A stretch of 40,310 nucleotides of DNA from SAR202 cluster bacterium bin90. GTDB lineage: Bacteria; Chloroflexota; Dehalococcoidia; Lucifugimonadales; JADFKI01. A program made the translations under genes and the position numbers. This document shows, one piece after another, positions 8,434 to 15,816 of the stretch; positions within the stretch are counted from its first letter, which is position 1, and each line of letters opens with the position of its first letter. The stretch covers positions 1 through 40,310 of the forward strand of contig MPND01000033.1 in NCBI GenBank assembly GCA_002238855.1, given 5' to 3'. The notes beneath the pieces were generated by a model. That model worked only from the letters and a program-made list of their open reading frames with translations. It made no database searches and was not told where the DNA came from.

Positions 8434-9381
8434 GTGACGATGACTGAGACTTCGCCGAAGTTCGTGGTACGGCTGCACCAGGGTGGGTTCGATTACGCCT
8501 ACCTGCGGGAGATGTTTCGGGCTGCTGATCGGCTGGGGTATGATGGGGCTTCGCTGTATGACCTGCTGGGAATTCCTACTCTCGAGTGCTGGACTACGCT
8601 TTCGGCGCTGGCTGCGGAGACCGAGCGCATACGGCTGATTCCGATGGTGCTGGCGAACCTGTACCGGCATCCGGGTACGCTGGCGAAGATGGCGGCTACG
8701 CTGGATGTGATTAGCGGTGGCAGGCTGGTGCTGGGTGTTGGGGCTGGCGGTGGCGAGGGGGACCATAAGGCTTATGGACTGCCCTACCCTTCAACGCGCG
8801 AGCGGGTGGCGATGATGGGCGAGGCGGTGGAGGTGATACGGCTGCTGTGGTCAGGGGAGCGAGTAAGCTTCGAGGGGAATTATTACCGGCTGGATAACGC
8901 GCTGTGCGATCCGGCGCCTGTGCAGCGACCGGGGCCGCCGATTCTGATTGGTGGGAGCGGTGAGAGGCATCTGCTGCGGGCTGCTGCGCAGTACGCGGAC
9001 ATCACGAATATGCGGGCGGATATGAGCATTGGGGAGCACGGGGCAAAGCGATCGGTGCTGGACGCGCACTGCGCGGCTGTGGGGCGGGAACCGTCGGAGA
9101 TTGCGCTAAGCCATAATGCGCATGTGTTCATCGGGGAGGATAAGGCGGCGGTGGAGCGCGTGATGGCGGAGCATGCGGGGCGGCATGGGGTGTCGGTGGA
9201 GGGATTCAGGGCGTCGCTGGGGAATGCGATTGTGGGAACGCCTGCGCAGTGCGTGGAGCAGTTGCGGCGGTATGTGGACTATGGAATCGGGTGGTTCTTC
9301 TTACTGTTTCCGGAGCCGGTGAGCGTTGGGGATTTGGATTTGTTTGCCAAGGAAGTTTTGCCAGCATTTCGCTCCGGCTAG
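8434..9381 (+). CDS. Luciferase-like (LLM class) flavin/F420-dependent oxidoreductase
   Basis: 315 residues with the TIM-barrel pattern of the bacterial luciferase family: FRAADRLGYDGASLYD, LAAETERIRLIP, then the hallmark TLDVISGGRLVLGVGAGG at about 87-104, and a C-terminal GTPAQCVEQLRRYVDYGIGWF. Members oxidise or reduce small substrates using reduced FMN or F420; the substrate is unknown. The start is GTG 8434 or ATG 8440; AGGTGG at 8424-8429 is 4 or 10 bp away, so this is undecided. It follows polA by 8 bp and is probably cotranscribed. Its stop codon overlaps the stop of a crotonase relic on the other strand. Confidence 0.88.
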   Translation: MTMTETSPKFVVRLHQGGFDYAYLREMFRAADRLGYDGASLYDLLGIPTLECWTTLSALAAETERIRLIPMVLANLYRHPGTLAKMAATLDVISGGRLVLGVGAGGGEGDHKAYGLPYPSTRERVAMMGEAVEVIRLLWSGERVSFEGNYYRLDNALCDPAPVQRPGPPILIGGSGERHLLRAAAQYADITNMRADMSIGEHGAKRSVLDAHCAAVGREPSEIALSHNAHVFIGEDKAAVERVMAEHAGRHGVSVEGFRASLGNAIVGTPAQCVEQLRRYVDYGIGWFFLLFPEPVSVGDLDLFAKEVLPAFRSG

Positions 9382-9434
9382 CGGCTGCTGAGGTAGTCGC
9401 GTAAGGGGCCGTCTCGCCATTCGAGGGCCGACCT
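9378..9434 (-). pseudogene. Relic of a crotonase C-terminus (duplicate of 9905-9961)
   Basis: Read on the minus strand, this encodes RSALEWRDGPLRDYLSSR and a stop, nearly the last 18 codons of the intact crotonase gene that ends at 9905 (KSALEWRDGPFRDYRGSR). About 57 bp align with a handful of mismatches. Similarity stops abruptly on the upstream side. Its stop codon shares CTAG with the stop of the LLM gene. It is either the tail of a deleted paralogue or a duplication made when the 9435-9904 segment arrived. Confidence 0.75.
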
Positions 9435-9472
9435 GCAGGTGTTCCTGTGAGGGAGGGAATCTACGATTGCCG

Positions 9473-9781
9473 TCACCTTCCGAGCCTTCGACCAACGCTG
9501 CTCAGTATGCTGCTGTTAAAGAGTACCAAGACCACGGTCACTAATGTCTTGTACAAAGGCTGATCCGGCTGCAACCAAACAGCAACGACTCCAGCAATGA
9601 GCACAACAATGACGCCTATGAGTGTGCCCTTCCAAGACTTGGCTCGAACTGCACCGATACTCGCCAGTAATGCAGTCAGCGCGATGGTCGCTGCCAGTAC
9701 GGCGAGCATGCCTAGTATTGAAATAGATCCAATGGCGAGCAGGACAGTATTTACACCGATGACAATAGAAATAAGAAGCAT
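9473..9781 (-). CDS. Small hydrophobic membrane protein, unknown function
   Basis: 102 residues starting at ATG 9781, with about three predicted membrane helices (residues 3-45, split by a short turn, 53-70 and 77-92) and a basic C-terminus GRRLGR. I recognise no family. The upstream GAGAAG gives only a weak ribosome-binding site. Base composition is lower in GC than its neighbours. The gene sits exactly between the two copies of the duplicated crotonase tail, so it may have been acquired with that rearrangement. It could also be a chance frame, but the hydrophobic pattern is coherent. Confidence 0.5.
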   Translation of the reverse strand: MLLISIVIGVNTVLLAIGSISILGMLAVLAATIALTALLASIGAVRAKSWKGTLIGVIVVLIAGVVAVWLQPDQPLYKTLVTVVLVLFNSSILSSVGRRLGR

Positions 9782-9904
9782 CTATAACGACTTCTCAATT
9801 CCATGCAAGATTCGAATAGTGCCATTCAGAGCTTATGCCACGGCACGGCTCATATTTCATCGAGTGGTGTCCAATCAAAGCATGTGTTTGGCCAAAGGGC
9901 AGAG

Positions 9905-10747
9905 CTAGCGGCTGCCGCGGTAGTCGCGGAAGGGGCCGTCTCGCCATTCGAGGGCTGACTTGAGGCCTTCTTCGGCGGAGCGGCGGGCGAATTCCTTGAC
10001 TATGGGCGCTTGGTGGGCGATGGCGTCGGTCTCGGCGGCGATGTGCTGGAGAGTGTTGCGTCCCATGAGTTCGAGGGCGCGGTTGACGATGCTCTTGTTG
10101 GCGGCGAGAAGTTCCCAGGGGATGCGCGCCATGGTGCAGGCGAGGTCCTCGACGGTGGATTCGAGGTCGGCGCGGGGTACGGACTTCCAGACGAGGCCGA
10201 TTTCTTCGGCGCGTGTGCCGGATACGGACTCTCCCGTGAGCAGGAACCACTTCGCCCACTGGGGGCCGACCATGTATGTCCACATGTGGGTGGGCGGCGT
10301 GCCCATGGAGCGGACGGGCGGGAAGCCGATCTGGGCGTCGTCGGCTGCTATGGATATATCGCAGTGCATGGCTAAGTCGGTGCCACCTGCGATGCAGTAG
10401 CCGTGGATGCCGGCGATGATGGGCTTGCTGAGGTTGAGCACCTGCGCCATGGTGTTGGGTGTCTGCTTCATGCGGTGGATGTCGGAGCGGATGTTGTCGC
10501 GGCGCTCCTGGGATGCCGCTTGCTCCTCGGGGGTTTCGGGCGGCGTGATGTCGTAGCCGGCGCAAAAGGCGCGTCCGTTGCCCATGAGGGTCAGCACGCG
10601 GACTTCGGGGTCGTCGTCGAGGCGCTGCATGCAGTCAACCATTTCATCCTGGAGCTCGCGGCTGAGGGCGTTGAGTTTCTGGGGGCGGTTGAGCCTGACG
10701 CGACCTATGCCGTCGGATATGTTGTACTCGATGAATTCGTAGGACAT
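9905..10747 (-). CDS. Enoyl-CoA hydratase/isomerase (crotonase) family protein
   Basis: 280 residues from ATG 10747, which has GAGGT eight bases upstream; the longer open frame to 11134 runs through another gene and is not real. Crotonase features are clear: RLNRPQKLNALS (about 17-28), the oxyanion loop GRAFCAGYDI (about 68-77), and the second oxyanion glycine in GYCIAGGTDLAMHCDI (about 127-142). The two catalytic glutamates of true hydratases are absent: the first position is Asp (GGTD) and the second falls in GFPPVRS. It may therefore be another crotonase activity. The C-terminus is duplicated as a relic at 9378-9434. Confidence 0.88.
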   Translation of the reverse strand: MSYEFIEYNISDGIGRVRLNRPQKLNALSRELQDEMVDCMQRLDDDPEVRVLTLMGNGRAFCAGYDITPPETPEEQAASQERRDNIRSDIHRMKQTPNTMAQVLNLSKPIIAGIHGYCIAGGTDLAMHCDISIAADDAQIGFPPVRSMGTPPTHMWTYMVGPQWAKWFLLTGESVSGTRAEEIGLVWKSVPRADLESTVEDLACTMARIPWELLAANKSIVNRALELMGRNTLQHIAAETDAIAHQAPIVKEFARRSAEEGLKSALEWRDGPFRDYRGSR

Positions 10748-10835
10748 TGGGAATACCTCTGTGATGGGATTGCGCCGGGTGGGTCGGCGGCGGTTGCGCG
10801 GTATTGTAGCACAGGGGCTACGGGGGGCTAACATC

Positions 10836-10860
10836 GATGGACAGGATGGACAGGATGGGA
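10836..10860. repeat. Short tandem repeat GATGGACAG x2.7
   Basis: GATGGACAG occurs at 10836-10844 and 10845-10853 and is followed by a partial third unit GATGGGA. A single related string (GGATGGACAGGACGG) lies at 1041-1055, also just ahead of or behind a gene. It sits between two minus-strand genes and is too short to code. Confidence 0.5.
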
Positions 10861-11589
10861 TTAGGAGGTCGGTTTTTCGAGGGAGTAGATGATGAAGTTT
10901 GGGATGCGGTATTCGTCGTCGAAGGTGGGGTTGGCGGCGAGTTCTTCGGCTGAGGGTATTGGCTCGTGGAGGGCGCGGAGTGTGAAGCCTGCGTCGAAGA
11001 ATGCGGATATGTAGCTGGAGAGGGTGTAGTGCATGTTGACGAATTTCCTGCCGAACCAGTTGAATTCGCGGGGGCCTTCGTCGGTGTAGTTGTCCACGGG
11101 GTAGAAGAGCTTGGTATCGCCCTGCTTGATCCAACCGCCGGGGTTCGGGCTGCGCATGGGGTGGATGTTGCAGACGACGAAGCGACCGCCGGGGCGCAGG
11201 ACGCGATATGCCGCATTGATGGCGCTGCGGAAGTCGTGCAGGTCAACTAGGACTATGTAGGATACGGCGATGTCGTAGGTGTCGTTGTTGATGCCGTGGA
11301 GGGTTTCGGCGTTGCCGAGCAGGTAGGTTTCGTCTGCGCTCAGGGACTTTGCCCGCTCGATGAAGGTTTCGGTGAGGTCAACGCCGGTGACGGTCGCGCC
11401 GAGCTGGGAGAGGAGGCGGCTGAACCTGCCGTCGCCGCAGCCGATGTCGATGGCGGACTTGCCGGTGACATCGCCGATTGAGTCGAGCATCCAGCGATCG
11501 AGCATGCCGGTGCGGACGGACTGGTCGGCGGCGATCCAAGCCTGAGCTGATTCTGTCCACTGGGTTTGCAGGCGTTGGGGTAGTTCCAT
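10861..11589 (-). CDS. Class I SAM-dependent methyltransferase (Methyltransf_11/25 type)
   Basis: 242 residues from ATG 11589, preceded by AGGAAA at good spacing; an upstream TTG at 11631 would add 14 residues without a good site. Motif I is SAIDIGCGDGRFSRLL (about 44-59), motif II ends in VTGVDLT, and the post-motif DIAVSYIVLVDLHD and the VLRPGGRFVV strand follow in order. The C-terminal region (PREFNWFGRKFVNMHYTLSS) resembles ubiquinone/menaquinone-like or small-molecule methyltransferases. The substrate is unknown. It lies upstream of the crotonase gene in the same direction with about 110 bp between them. Confidence 0.88.
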   Translation of the reverse strand: MELPQRLQTQWTESAQAWIAADQSVRTGMLDRWMLDSIGDVTGKSAIDIGCGDGRFSRLLSQLGATVTGVDLTETFIERAKSLSADETYLLGNAETLHGINNDTYDIAVSYIVLVDLHDFRSAINAAYRVLRPGGRFVVCNIHPMRSPNPGGWIKQGDTKLFYPVDNYTDEGPREFNWFGRKFVNMHYTLSSYISAFFDAGFTLRALHEPIPSAEELAANPTFDDEYRIPNFIIYSLEKPTS

Positions 11590-11702
11590 GGGTTGTTTCC
11601 TGGCCTTTGCTTGGATGAGACGGGAAGGCAATCCTATCGCAATGGTGGAGGCTGTGATGGGGCGGATAGGTCATCAAGTATCAGACCCACCGCCCATTGA
11701 TA

Positions 11703-11855
11703 CTAATGGACTAGTGTCCAAGTAGCACTTCCACCGCTACGACAAGGCGTAAACCTGTCACCGACGGTGAAGTAAGATGTATCACCACAGATGCTGTCTC
11801 GATACGTACCAGCGAAGTATACGACCTCACCAGTTCTACCAATAATATGTGGCAT
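11703..11855 (-). CDS. Small 50-residue protein, possibly YjzC-like
   Basis: The frame extends further upstream, but ATG 11855 has a full AAAGGAGG seven bases before it, which strongly argues for a 50-residue product. The sequence begins MPHIIGRTGEVVYFAGTY and ends with a GDRFTPC...ATWTLV pattern; two Cys lie in the middle (SICGD) and near the end (TPCRSGG). The RTGE-x-G-Y start and the TW-LV end recall small YjzC-like proteins of unknown function, but I am not certain. The stop codon lies inside an inverted repeat (AGTATCA at 11677-11683, TGATACT at 11698-11704). Confidence 0.6.
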   Translation of the reverse strand: MPHIIGRTGEVVYFAGTYRDSICGDTSYFTVGDRFTPCRSGGSATWTLVH

Positions 11856-11908
11856 ATTGCTGCCTCCTTTCAAAATCTCGCTGGAACAGGAGGCGATCGA
11901 CCACCGAC

Positions 11909-11936
11909 TTGACTTCACAGGTGCAGGCGCTATACT
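11909..11936 (+). promoter_or_regulatory. Sigma-70-type promoter of the candidate small RNA
   Basis: TTGACT (11909-11914), a 16-bp spacer and TATACT (11931-11936). Both hexamers match consensus at five of six positions. No gene on the plus strand follows before the terminator at 12009-12045, so it should drive a short untranslated RNA. Confidence 0.6.
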
Positions 11937-11942
11937 GCCACT

Positions 11943-12045
11943 TATCTCGTTTGCAGTGATTGGATAACTACCGTCCCTGTGAGCGTCCCCGTTCCAGCGG
12001 GGTTTCGGAAAAGACTCCAGTGTGCTAGCACCGGAGTCTTTTTCT
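11943..12045 (+). ncRNA. Candidate small noncoding RNA, about 100 nt
   Basis: The transcript is inferred from a good promoter ending at 11936 and a strong intrinsic terminator at 12009-12045. It has no plausible reading frame with a ribosome-binding site. It contains an internal hairpin CCCCG-TTCCAG-CGGGG (11987-12002) just before the terminator stem. It does not show the hallmarks of SRP RNA, tmRNA, 6S or a riboswitch class that I know. It is divergent from the 50-residue gene and upstream of tRNA-Gly. It could instead be a leader whose gene was lost. Confidence 0.5.
12009..12045 (+). terminator. Strong intrinsic terminator
   Basis: AAAAGACTCC (12009-12018) pairs with GGAGTCTTTT (12033-12042); the loop region holds a further GTGC/GCAC pairing. 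A T-rich tract TTTTTCTTCC follows on the plus strand. The strand of the T-tract indicates termination of rightward transcription. Confidence 0.85.
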
Positions 12046-12313
12046 TCCTATTGATAGCACCATACCAAGACATGTCTGGTGAAATCAATGAGAATTGGTG
12101 TGAGTTTGAACCTAATTTGCCTTGCGTGATTTAGGCACCTATGGGGCCTTGTGTCGAAAATTGACTGTGATTTCTTCGTATCGCTTAGCTATGTTCGAGA
12201 CTTCCTATCAAACTCTTACTTGATCACTGATTGAGCGGATCGCTAGGCACCTCTTTCATTGCTGACTTGCAGGTTACTCTCTTTCAGCGTAGTGTGCTAT
12301 CCTTATCGGGCGA

Positions 12314-12388
12314 GCGGGAGTAGCTCAGTGGAAGAGCCCCTGCCTTCCAAGCAGGCTGTCGCGGGTTCGAATCCCGTCTCCCGCTCCA
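12314..12388 (+). tRNA. tRNA-Gly (anticodon TCC)
   Basis: The cloverleaf is complete: acceptor GCGGGAG/CTCCCGC, D-stem GCTC/GAGC, anticodon stem CCTGC/GCAGG with loop CTTCCAA giving anticodon TCC, and T-stem GCGGG/CCCGT around TTCGAAT. The discriminator is T and CCA is encoded. It reads GGA and probably GGG codons. A weak extended -10 (TGCTATCCT) ends at 12303. No terminator follows, and the transporter gene starts 48 bp later, so they may be cotranscribed. Confidence 0.97.
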
Positions 12389-12436
12389 TCTCCCACAGCA
12401 CCGGCATACCTCACGATGACAGTTGGAGGTCGCGCA

Positions 12437-13189
12437 ATGCAATTTTCCGGAAGATTGGTCATCATCATCGCGCTGTCGATTACCACGCTACTGGCGAGCA
12501 ACATCATTGCGATCAAACCGGTGTCGCTGTTCACATTACCCTTCGAGATTTTCGGCGACAACCTGTTCGTGGTGTCTGCCGCGATCATCTGCTTCCCGAT
12601 CAGTTATATCATCAGCGATGTGCTGACTGAAGTGTACGGCTTCCGGGTGGCGCGCGGGGTGATATGGCTGGGGTTCGTGTGCAACCTGCTGATGGTTATC
12701 CTGTTCTGGCTGGGTGGACTGATACCGGGAGCGGTTTTCTGGGAGGCGCAGGACGCTTACAGCGCAATACTCGGCGCTACGGGCTGGATTTTGCTGGGCA
12801 GTTTCGTCGCGTACATCATAGGCGAGTTCACGAATGCTGCGGTGATGGTGGTGCTCAAGAACAAGACGGAGGGGCGTCACCTGTGGATGCGAACTATATC
12901 GTCCACCGTAGTGGGACAGGGCGTTGACTCGGTACTGTTCTTTGGAATTGCGTTCGGCATTTCCGGCTTGTGGCCGTGGCCTGCGGTGTTCGCGGCGATG
13001 ATATTTGCGTGGCTTGCGAAGTCGATTTATGAGGTTCTGGCTACGCCGCTGACATACCTGGTCGTGAACTGGTTGAAGCGGACGGACCAGATGGATATCT
13101 ATGATGCGCCACGCTCGCTGAACCCGTTCGGGATATTCGGAGATGGAGAGGGAGAGAGCGTGAATGCGGCGGCTGGAGCGGCGGATTGA
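12437..13189 (+). CDS. yhhQ: Queuosine precursor transporter (YhhQ/VUT family)
   Basis: 250 residues from ATG 12437, chosen because GGAGGT lies six bases upstream; an earlier ATG at 12416 has no site. Six membrane segments are visible. Family hallmarks are TTLLASNIIAIK near the start, PISYIISDVLTEVYGFRVAR (about 55-74), GEFTNAAVMVVLKNKTEGRHLWMRTISST (about 136-164) and the end of the protein with PLTYLVVNWLKR. The family imports 7-deazaguanine precursors such as preQ0 or preQ1 for tRNA queuosine synthesis. It starts right after a tRNA gene and is followed by the SDR gene 34 bp later in an apparent operon. Confidence 0.9.
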   Translation: MQFSGRLVIIIALSITTLLASNIIAIKPVSLFTLPFEIFGDNLFVVSAAIICFPISYIISDVLTEVYGFRVARGVIWLGFVCNLLMVILFWLGGLIPGAVFWEAQDAYSAILGATGWILLGSFVAYIIGEFTNAAVMVVLKNKTEGRHLWMRTISSTVVGQGVDSVLFFGIAFGISGLWPWPAVFAAMIFAWLAKSIYEVLATPLTYLVVNWLKRTDQMDIYDAPRSLNPFGIFGDGEGESVNAAAGAAD

Positions 13190-13223
13190 TGATCGTAAAC
13201 TCGATAAGGTTCAGGAGCACAAC

Positions 13224-13970
13224 ATGAGGCTTGAAGGTAAGGTTGCGATTATCAGTGGGGGTGCTCGGGGGCTGGGAGCTGCGGAGGCTCGGCTGTTTGC
13301 GAATGAGGGGGCGAAGGTTGGCATTGGGGATCTTCGTGAGGAGGAAGGGCGTGCGCTGGAGGCGGAGATCCGGGAGTCGGGCGGCGAGGCGATGTTTGTC
13401 AGGCTGGATGTTACGGACGAGGGGCAATGGGCGGATGCGGTGGACGCGGTGATGACCGCTTATGGCAGGCTGGACATACTGGTGAACAATGCTGGGATAT
13501 TGGAACACGGTAGCGTCGAGGAGACAACCACCGAAAGCTGGGACCGCACGATGTCCATTAACGGCAGGGGTGTGTTCCTGGGCACGAGGGCTGTGATTCC
13601 GGCGATGCGTGAGAGCGGAGGCGGATCCATCGTCAATATATCGTCGGTTGCCGGGCTTATCGGCGGATTCATGACAGCTTACAACTCTTCTAAGGGTGCG
13701 GTGCGGCTGCTCACCAAGTCAACAGCGGTACAGTATGCTGCTGAAAACATTCGCGTGAACTCGGTGCATCCGGGTCCCACTAATACGGACATGCTCGATG
13801 TATTCTTCGCAGACGATGAGGCACGCGAGGCGCGCGCCGCAGATACGCCGATGCCGCGCCTCGGAGAGCCAAAGGATATTGCTTACGGCGTGCTGTTCCT
13901 GGCATCTGATGAGGCGTCTTATATGACGGGCAGCGAACTGGTTATTGACGGCGGAAATACGGCGAGATAG
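13224..13970 (+). CDS. Short-chain dehydrogenase/reductase (SDR), classical type
   Basis: 248 residues from ATG 13224 with AGGAG six bases upstream; the longer frame from 13164 overlaps the previous gene. Cofactor motif SGGARGLG (about 11-18) replaces the usual TGxxxGxG, NNAG is at about 87-90, and the Ser-Tyr-Lys catalytic set is in NISSVAGL and YNSSKGA (about 138-162). DLREEEGR after strand 2 suggests NAD(H) preference, because an acidic residue ends that strand. The C-terminus ELVIDGGNTAR is typical. The substrate is unknown; the operon partner is a PLP aminotransferase, so an amino-alcohol or keto-acid route is possible. Confidence 0.93.
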   Translation: MRLEGKVAIISGGARGLGAAEARLFANEGAKVGIGDLREEEGRALEAEIRESGGEAMFVRLDVTDEGQWADAVDAVMTAYGRLDILVNNAGILEHGSVEETTTESWDRTMSINGRGVFLGTRAVIPAMRESGGGSIVNISSVAGLIGGFMTAYNSSKGAVRLLTKSTAVQYAAENIRVNSVHPGPTNTDMLDVFFADDEAREARAADTPMPRLGEPKDIAYGVLFLASDEASYMTGSELVIDGGNTAR

Positions 13971-13992
13971 GTGATTCAAGGAGCATTTGGCA

Positions 13993-15321
13993 ATGACAAC
14001 ATCGAGGGCAGAAGCGGAAGTAAGGCAGTTCGTGGCGAGCACGCCGAGGTCGAAGGCGTTGCAGGACGAGGCGGCGGAGTACCTGCCGGGCGGTAGCTCG
14101 CGGGGGACGGCGTACTTTGCGCCCTACCCTACTTTCGTTGATCACGCGAAGGGGCATTATGTCTATGATGTTGACGGGAATAGCTACCTTGACTTCATGA
14201 TCAATGCGACCACGCATGTCATGGGTCACGCGCATCCTGAGATCGTTGCTGCGCTGCAGGAGCAGGCGGAGCGGGGGAATTCGTTCAGCGGGCCTACTGA
14301 GTCGCAGGTGCGACTTGCTAAGAACCTGTGCGAGCGGGTGCCTTCGCTGGAGACGGTGCGGTTCACGAACTCGGGCACCGAGGGCACGATGATGGCGATT
14401 CGCGGGGCGCGGGCGTTCACGGGAAAGTACAAGATTGCCAAGTTTGAGGGCGGGTATCACGGCTCGCACGAGTATGTGTCGGTGAGCGTGCGGCCTCCCG
14501 AGGACGCGCTGGGGCCTGACGCGACGACACCCGTGCCAGAGCATCCGGCACAGCCGCCGAGCGTTGCCGAGGATGTCATCACGATGCCGTTCAACGACCT
14601 GGAGGCTTGCGAGCGCATCATCAGGGAGCACGGGGACGAGCTTGCCTGCGTGATAATGGAGGCGGTGTCGTCGAGCTTCGGGTACCTGGCTGCCGATGTG
14701 GATTTCCTGCGGGGGATACGCGAGATCACCGAAGAGCTAGGTATCGTGCTGATATTCGACGAGGTGCAGAGCTTCAGGGTGTCTTCGGGCGGCGCGCAGG
14801 AGATGATGGGCGTGATACCGGATATGACGACATTCGGCAAGATAATCGGCGGGGGCATGCCTGTGGGAGCGTGGGGAGGCAGGCGCGACATCATGGCGCT
14901 GTTCGATCCGACGGAGGGACCTCTGGCTCACGCGGGCACGTTCAACGCGAATCCGATGACGATGGTGGCGGGCGAGGTGGTGATGGACCACCTGACGCCG
15001 GAAGTGTACGAGCGGATGAATGCGCTGGGCGAGACGCTGCGCGCGAAACTGCGGGCGGTGTTCGACGAACTGGAGGTTCCGGCGCAGGTTACGGGCGTGG
15101 CGTCGCTGTTCGGGATTCACTTTACGGAAGAGGAGATCGTTGACTATCGCTCGACGCTGACGGGCGACAGCGATATGACGAAGGCGCTGTTTACGGGATT
15201 GCTGAACGAGGGGATACTGATTCAGACCGGCGGCGCGGGCGCGCTAAACGTGCTGACGACGGACGAGGAAGTAGACGCGCTGGTGGATGGCGTGCGGAGG
15301 GTTGTGCAGCGGGTGAGGTAG
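13993..15321 (+). CDS. Class III PLP aminotransferase, glutamate-1-semialdehyde aminomutase-like
   Basis: 442 residues from ATG 13993, with AAGGAG nine bases upstream; a TTG two codons earlier is too close to that site. The order of motifs is that of the GSA aminomutase/omega-aminotransferase group: FVDHAKGHYVYDVDGNSYLD, NSGTEGTMMAIRGARAFTG (about 125-143), GGYHGSHE, IFDEVQSFR with the cofactor Asp (about 255), and the Schiff-base Lys in TFGKIIGGGMPVGAWGG (about 282). The long PEHPAQPPS loop is unusual for true HemL. There is no hem gene nearby, so it is probably a catabolic or biosynthetic aminotransferase acting with the preceding SDR. Confidence 0.9.
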   Translation: MTTSRAEAEVRQFVASTPRSKALQDEAAEYLPGGSSRGTAYFAPYPTFVDHAKGHYVYDVDGNSYLDFMINATTHVMGHAHPEIVAALQEQAERGNSFSGPTESQVRLAKNLCERVPSLETVRFTNSGTEGTMMAIRGARAFTGKYKIAKFEGGYHGSHEYVSVSVRPPEDALGPDATTPVPEHPAQPPSVAEDVITMPFNDLEACERIIREHGDELACVIMEAVSSSFGYLAADVDFLRGIREITEELGIVLIFDEVQSFRVSSGGAQEMMGVIPDMTTFGKIIGGGMPVGAWGGRRDIMALFDPTEGPLAHAGTFNANPMTMVAGEVVMDHLTPEVYERMNALGETLRAKLRAVFDELEVPAQVTGVASLFGIHFTEEEIVDYRSTLTGDSDMTKALFTGLLNEGILIQTGGAGALNVLTTDEEVDALVDGVRRVVQRVR

Positions 15322-15364
15322 ATTTCCGTTGGCAGTTTTCAGTAGTCAGTTAGTAGATTAAAGA

Positions 15365-15396
15365 AATACGGCGTCTGAGAGTTCAGACGCCGTATT
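15365..15396. terminator. Perfect 14-bp hairpin after the aminotransferase operon
   Basis: The arms at 15365-15378 and 15383-15396 are perfectly complementary (AATACGGCGTCTGA and its reverse complement) around a GAGT loop. The tract after it on the plus strand is only CGTTATTAAT, while the minus strand has TTTCTTT, so it may act for both strands. It closes the operon that begins near 12314. Confidence 0.75.
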
Positions 15397-15816
15397 CGTT
15401 ATTAATAGGAGAGGAATAAGTCTCCGACGGTTCTGGGGCGAATCATCCTACCTTTAGTGGCTTCCCACCGCCGGCGGACCTTCTCGCCCAATTTCTGGAG
15501 CCTCTGCAGTAGTCGTGGGAATCGAACCCACTTTCGAACCATCCAAGGATTTGGCTCCGAAGCCTGCTGCCAGCATAGTAGCCTGTCACACGTCCAGCGC
15601 TCGGGCTTTCTGGATGCCCCGTGGACACCCGACTCATCGCCGGGAACAGCATCACCTTAACCCTGCGTAGCAGTTTGTTCAGTCACAGGACCATCGGAAA
15701 CTTGTACCCAGTATGCCAAAGACTTTATATCCGTTCAAGCCATAATAAGTGATAGATAATATTCTCTTTGGAGATATATGGTCTAATGCGTTGGCCGAGC
15801 ATATTTGGTTCGGGAC
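15397..15816. other. Noncoding interval with tRNA T-arm-like hairpin
   Basis: About 420 bp with no convincing gene. At 15515-15531 the minus strand reads GTGGG-TTCGATT-CCCAC, the exact geometry of a tRNA T-arm, but no matching acceptor, D or anticodon arms can be assembled around it. The last 100 bp are AT-rich compared with the neighbourhood. Both flanking frames translate to composition-driven text without family similarity. Confidence 0.6.

Noticed and set aside
9905..11134. A 409-residue version of the crotonase extending over the neighbouring methyltransferase
   Set aside because: The extra N-terminus is a frame-shadow of the methyltransferase; ATG 10747 has a ribosome-binding site and starts the family homology.
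15505..15660. A tRNA or tmRNA gene on the minus strand
   Set aside because: Only the T-arm fits. No acceptor strand complementary to GACTACT, no D-arm and no valid anticodon stem can be found, and the tmRNA 5' motif and tag frame are missing.
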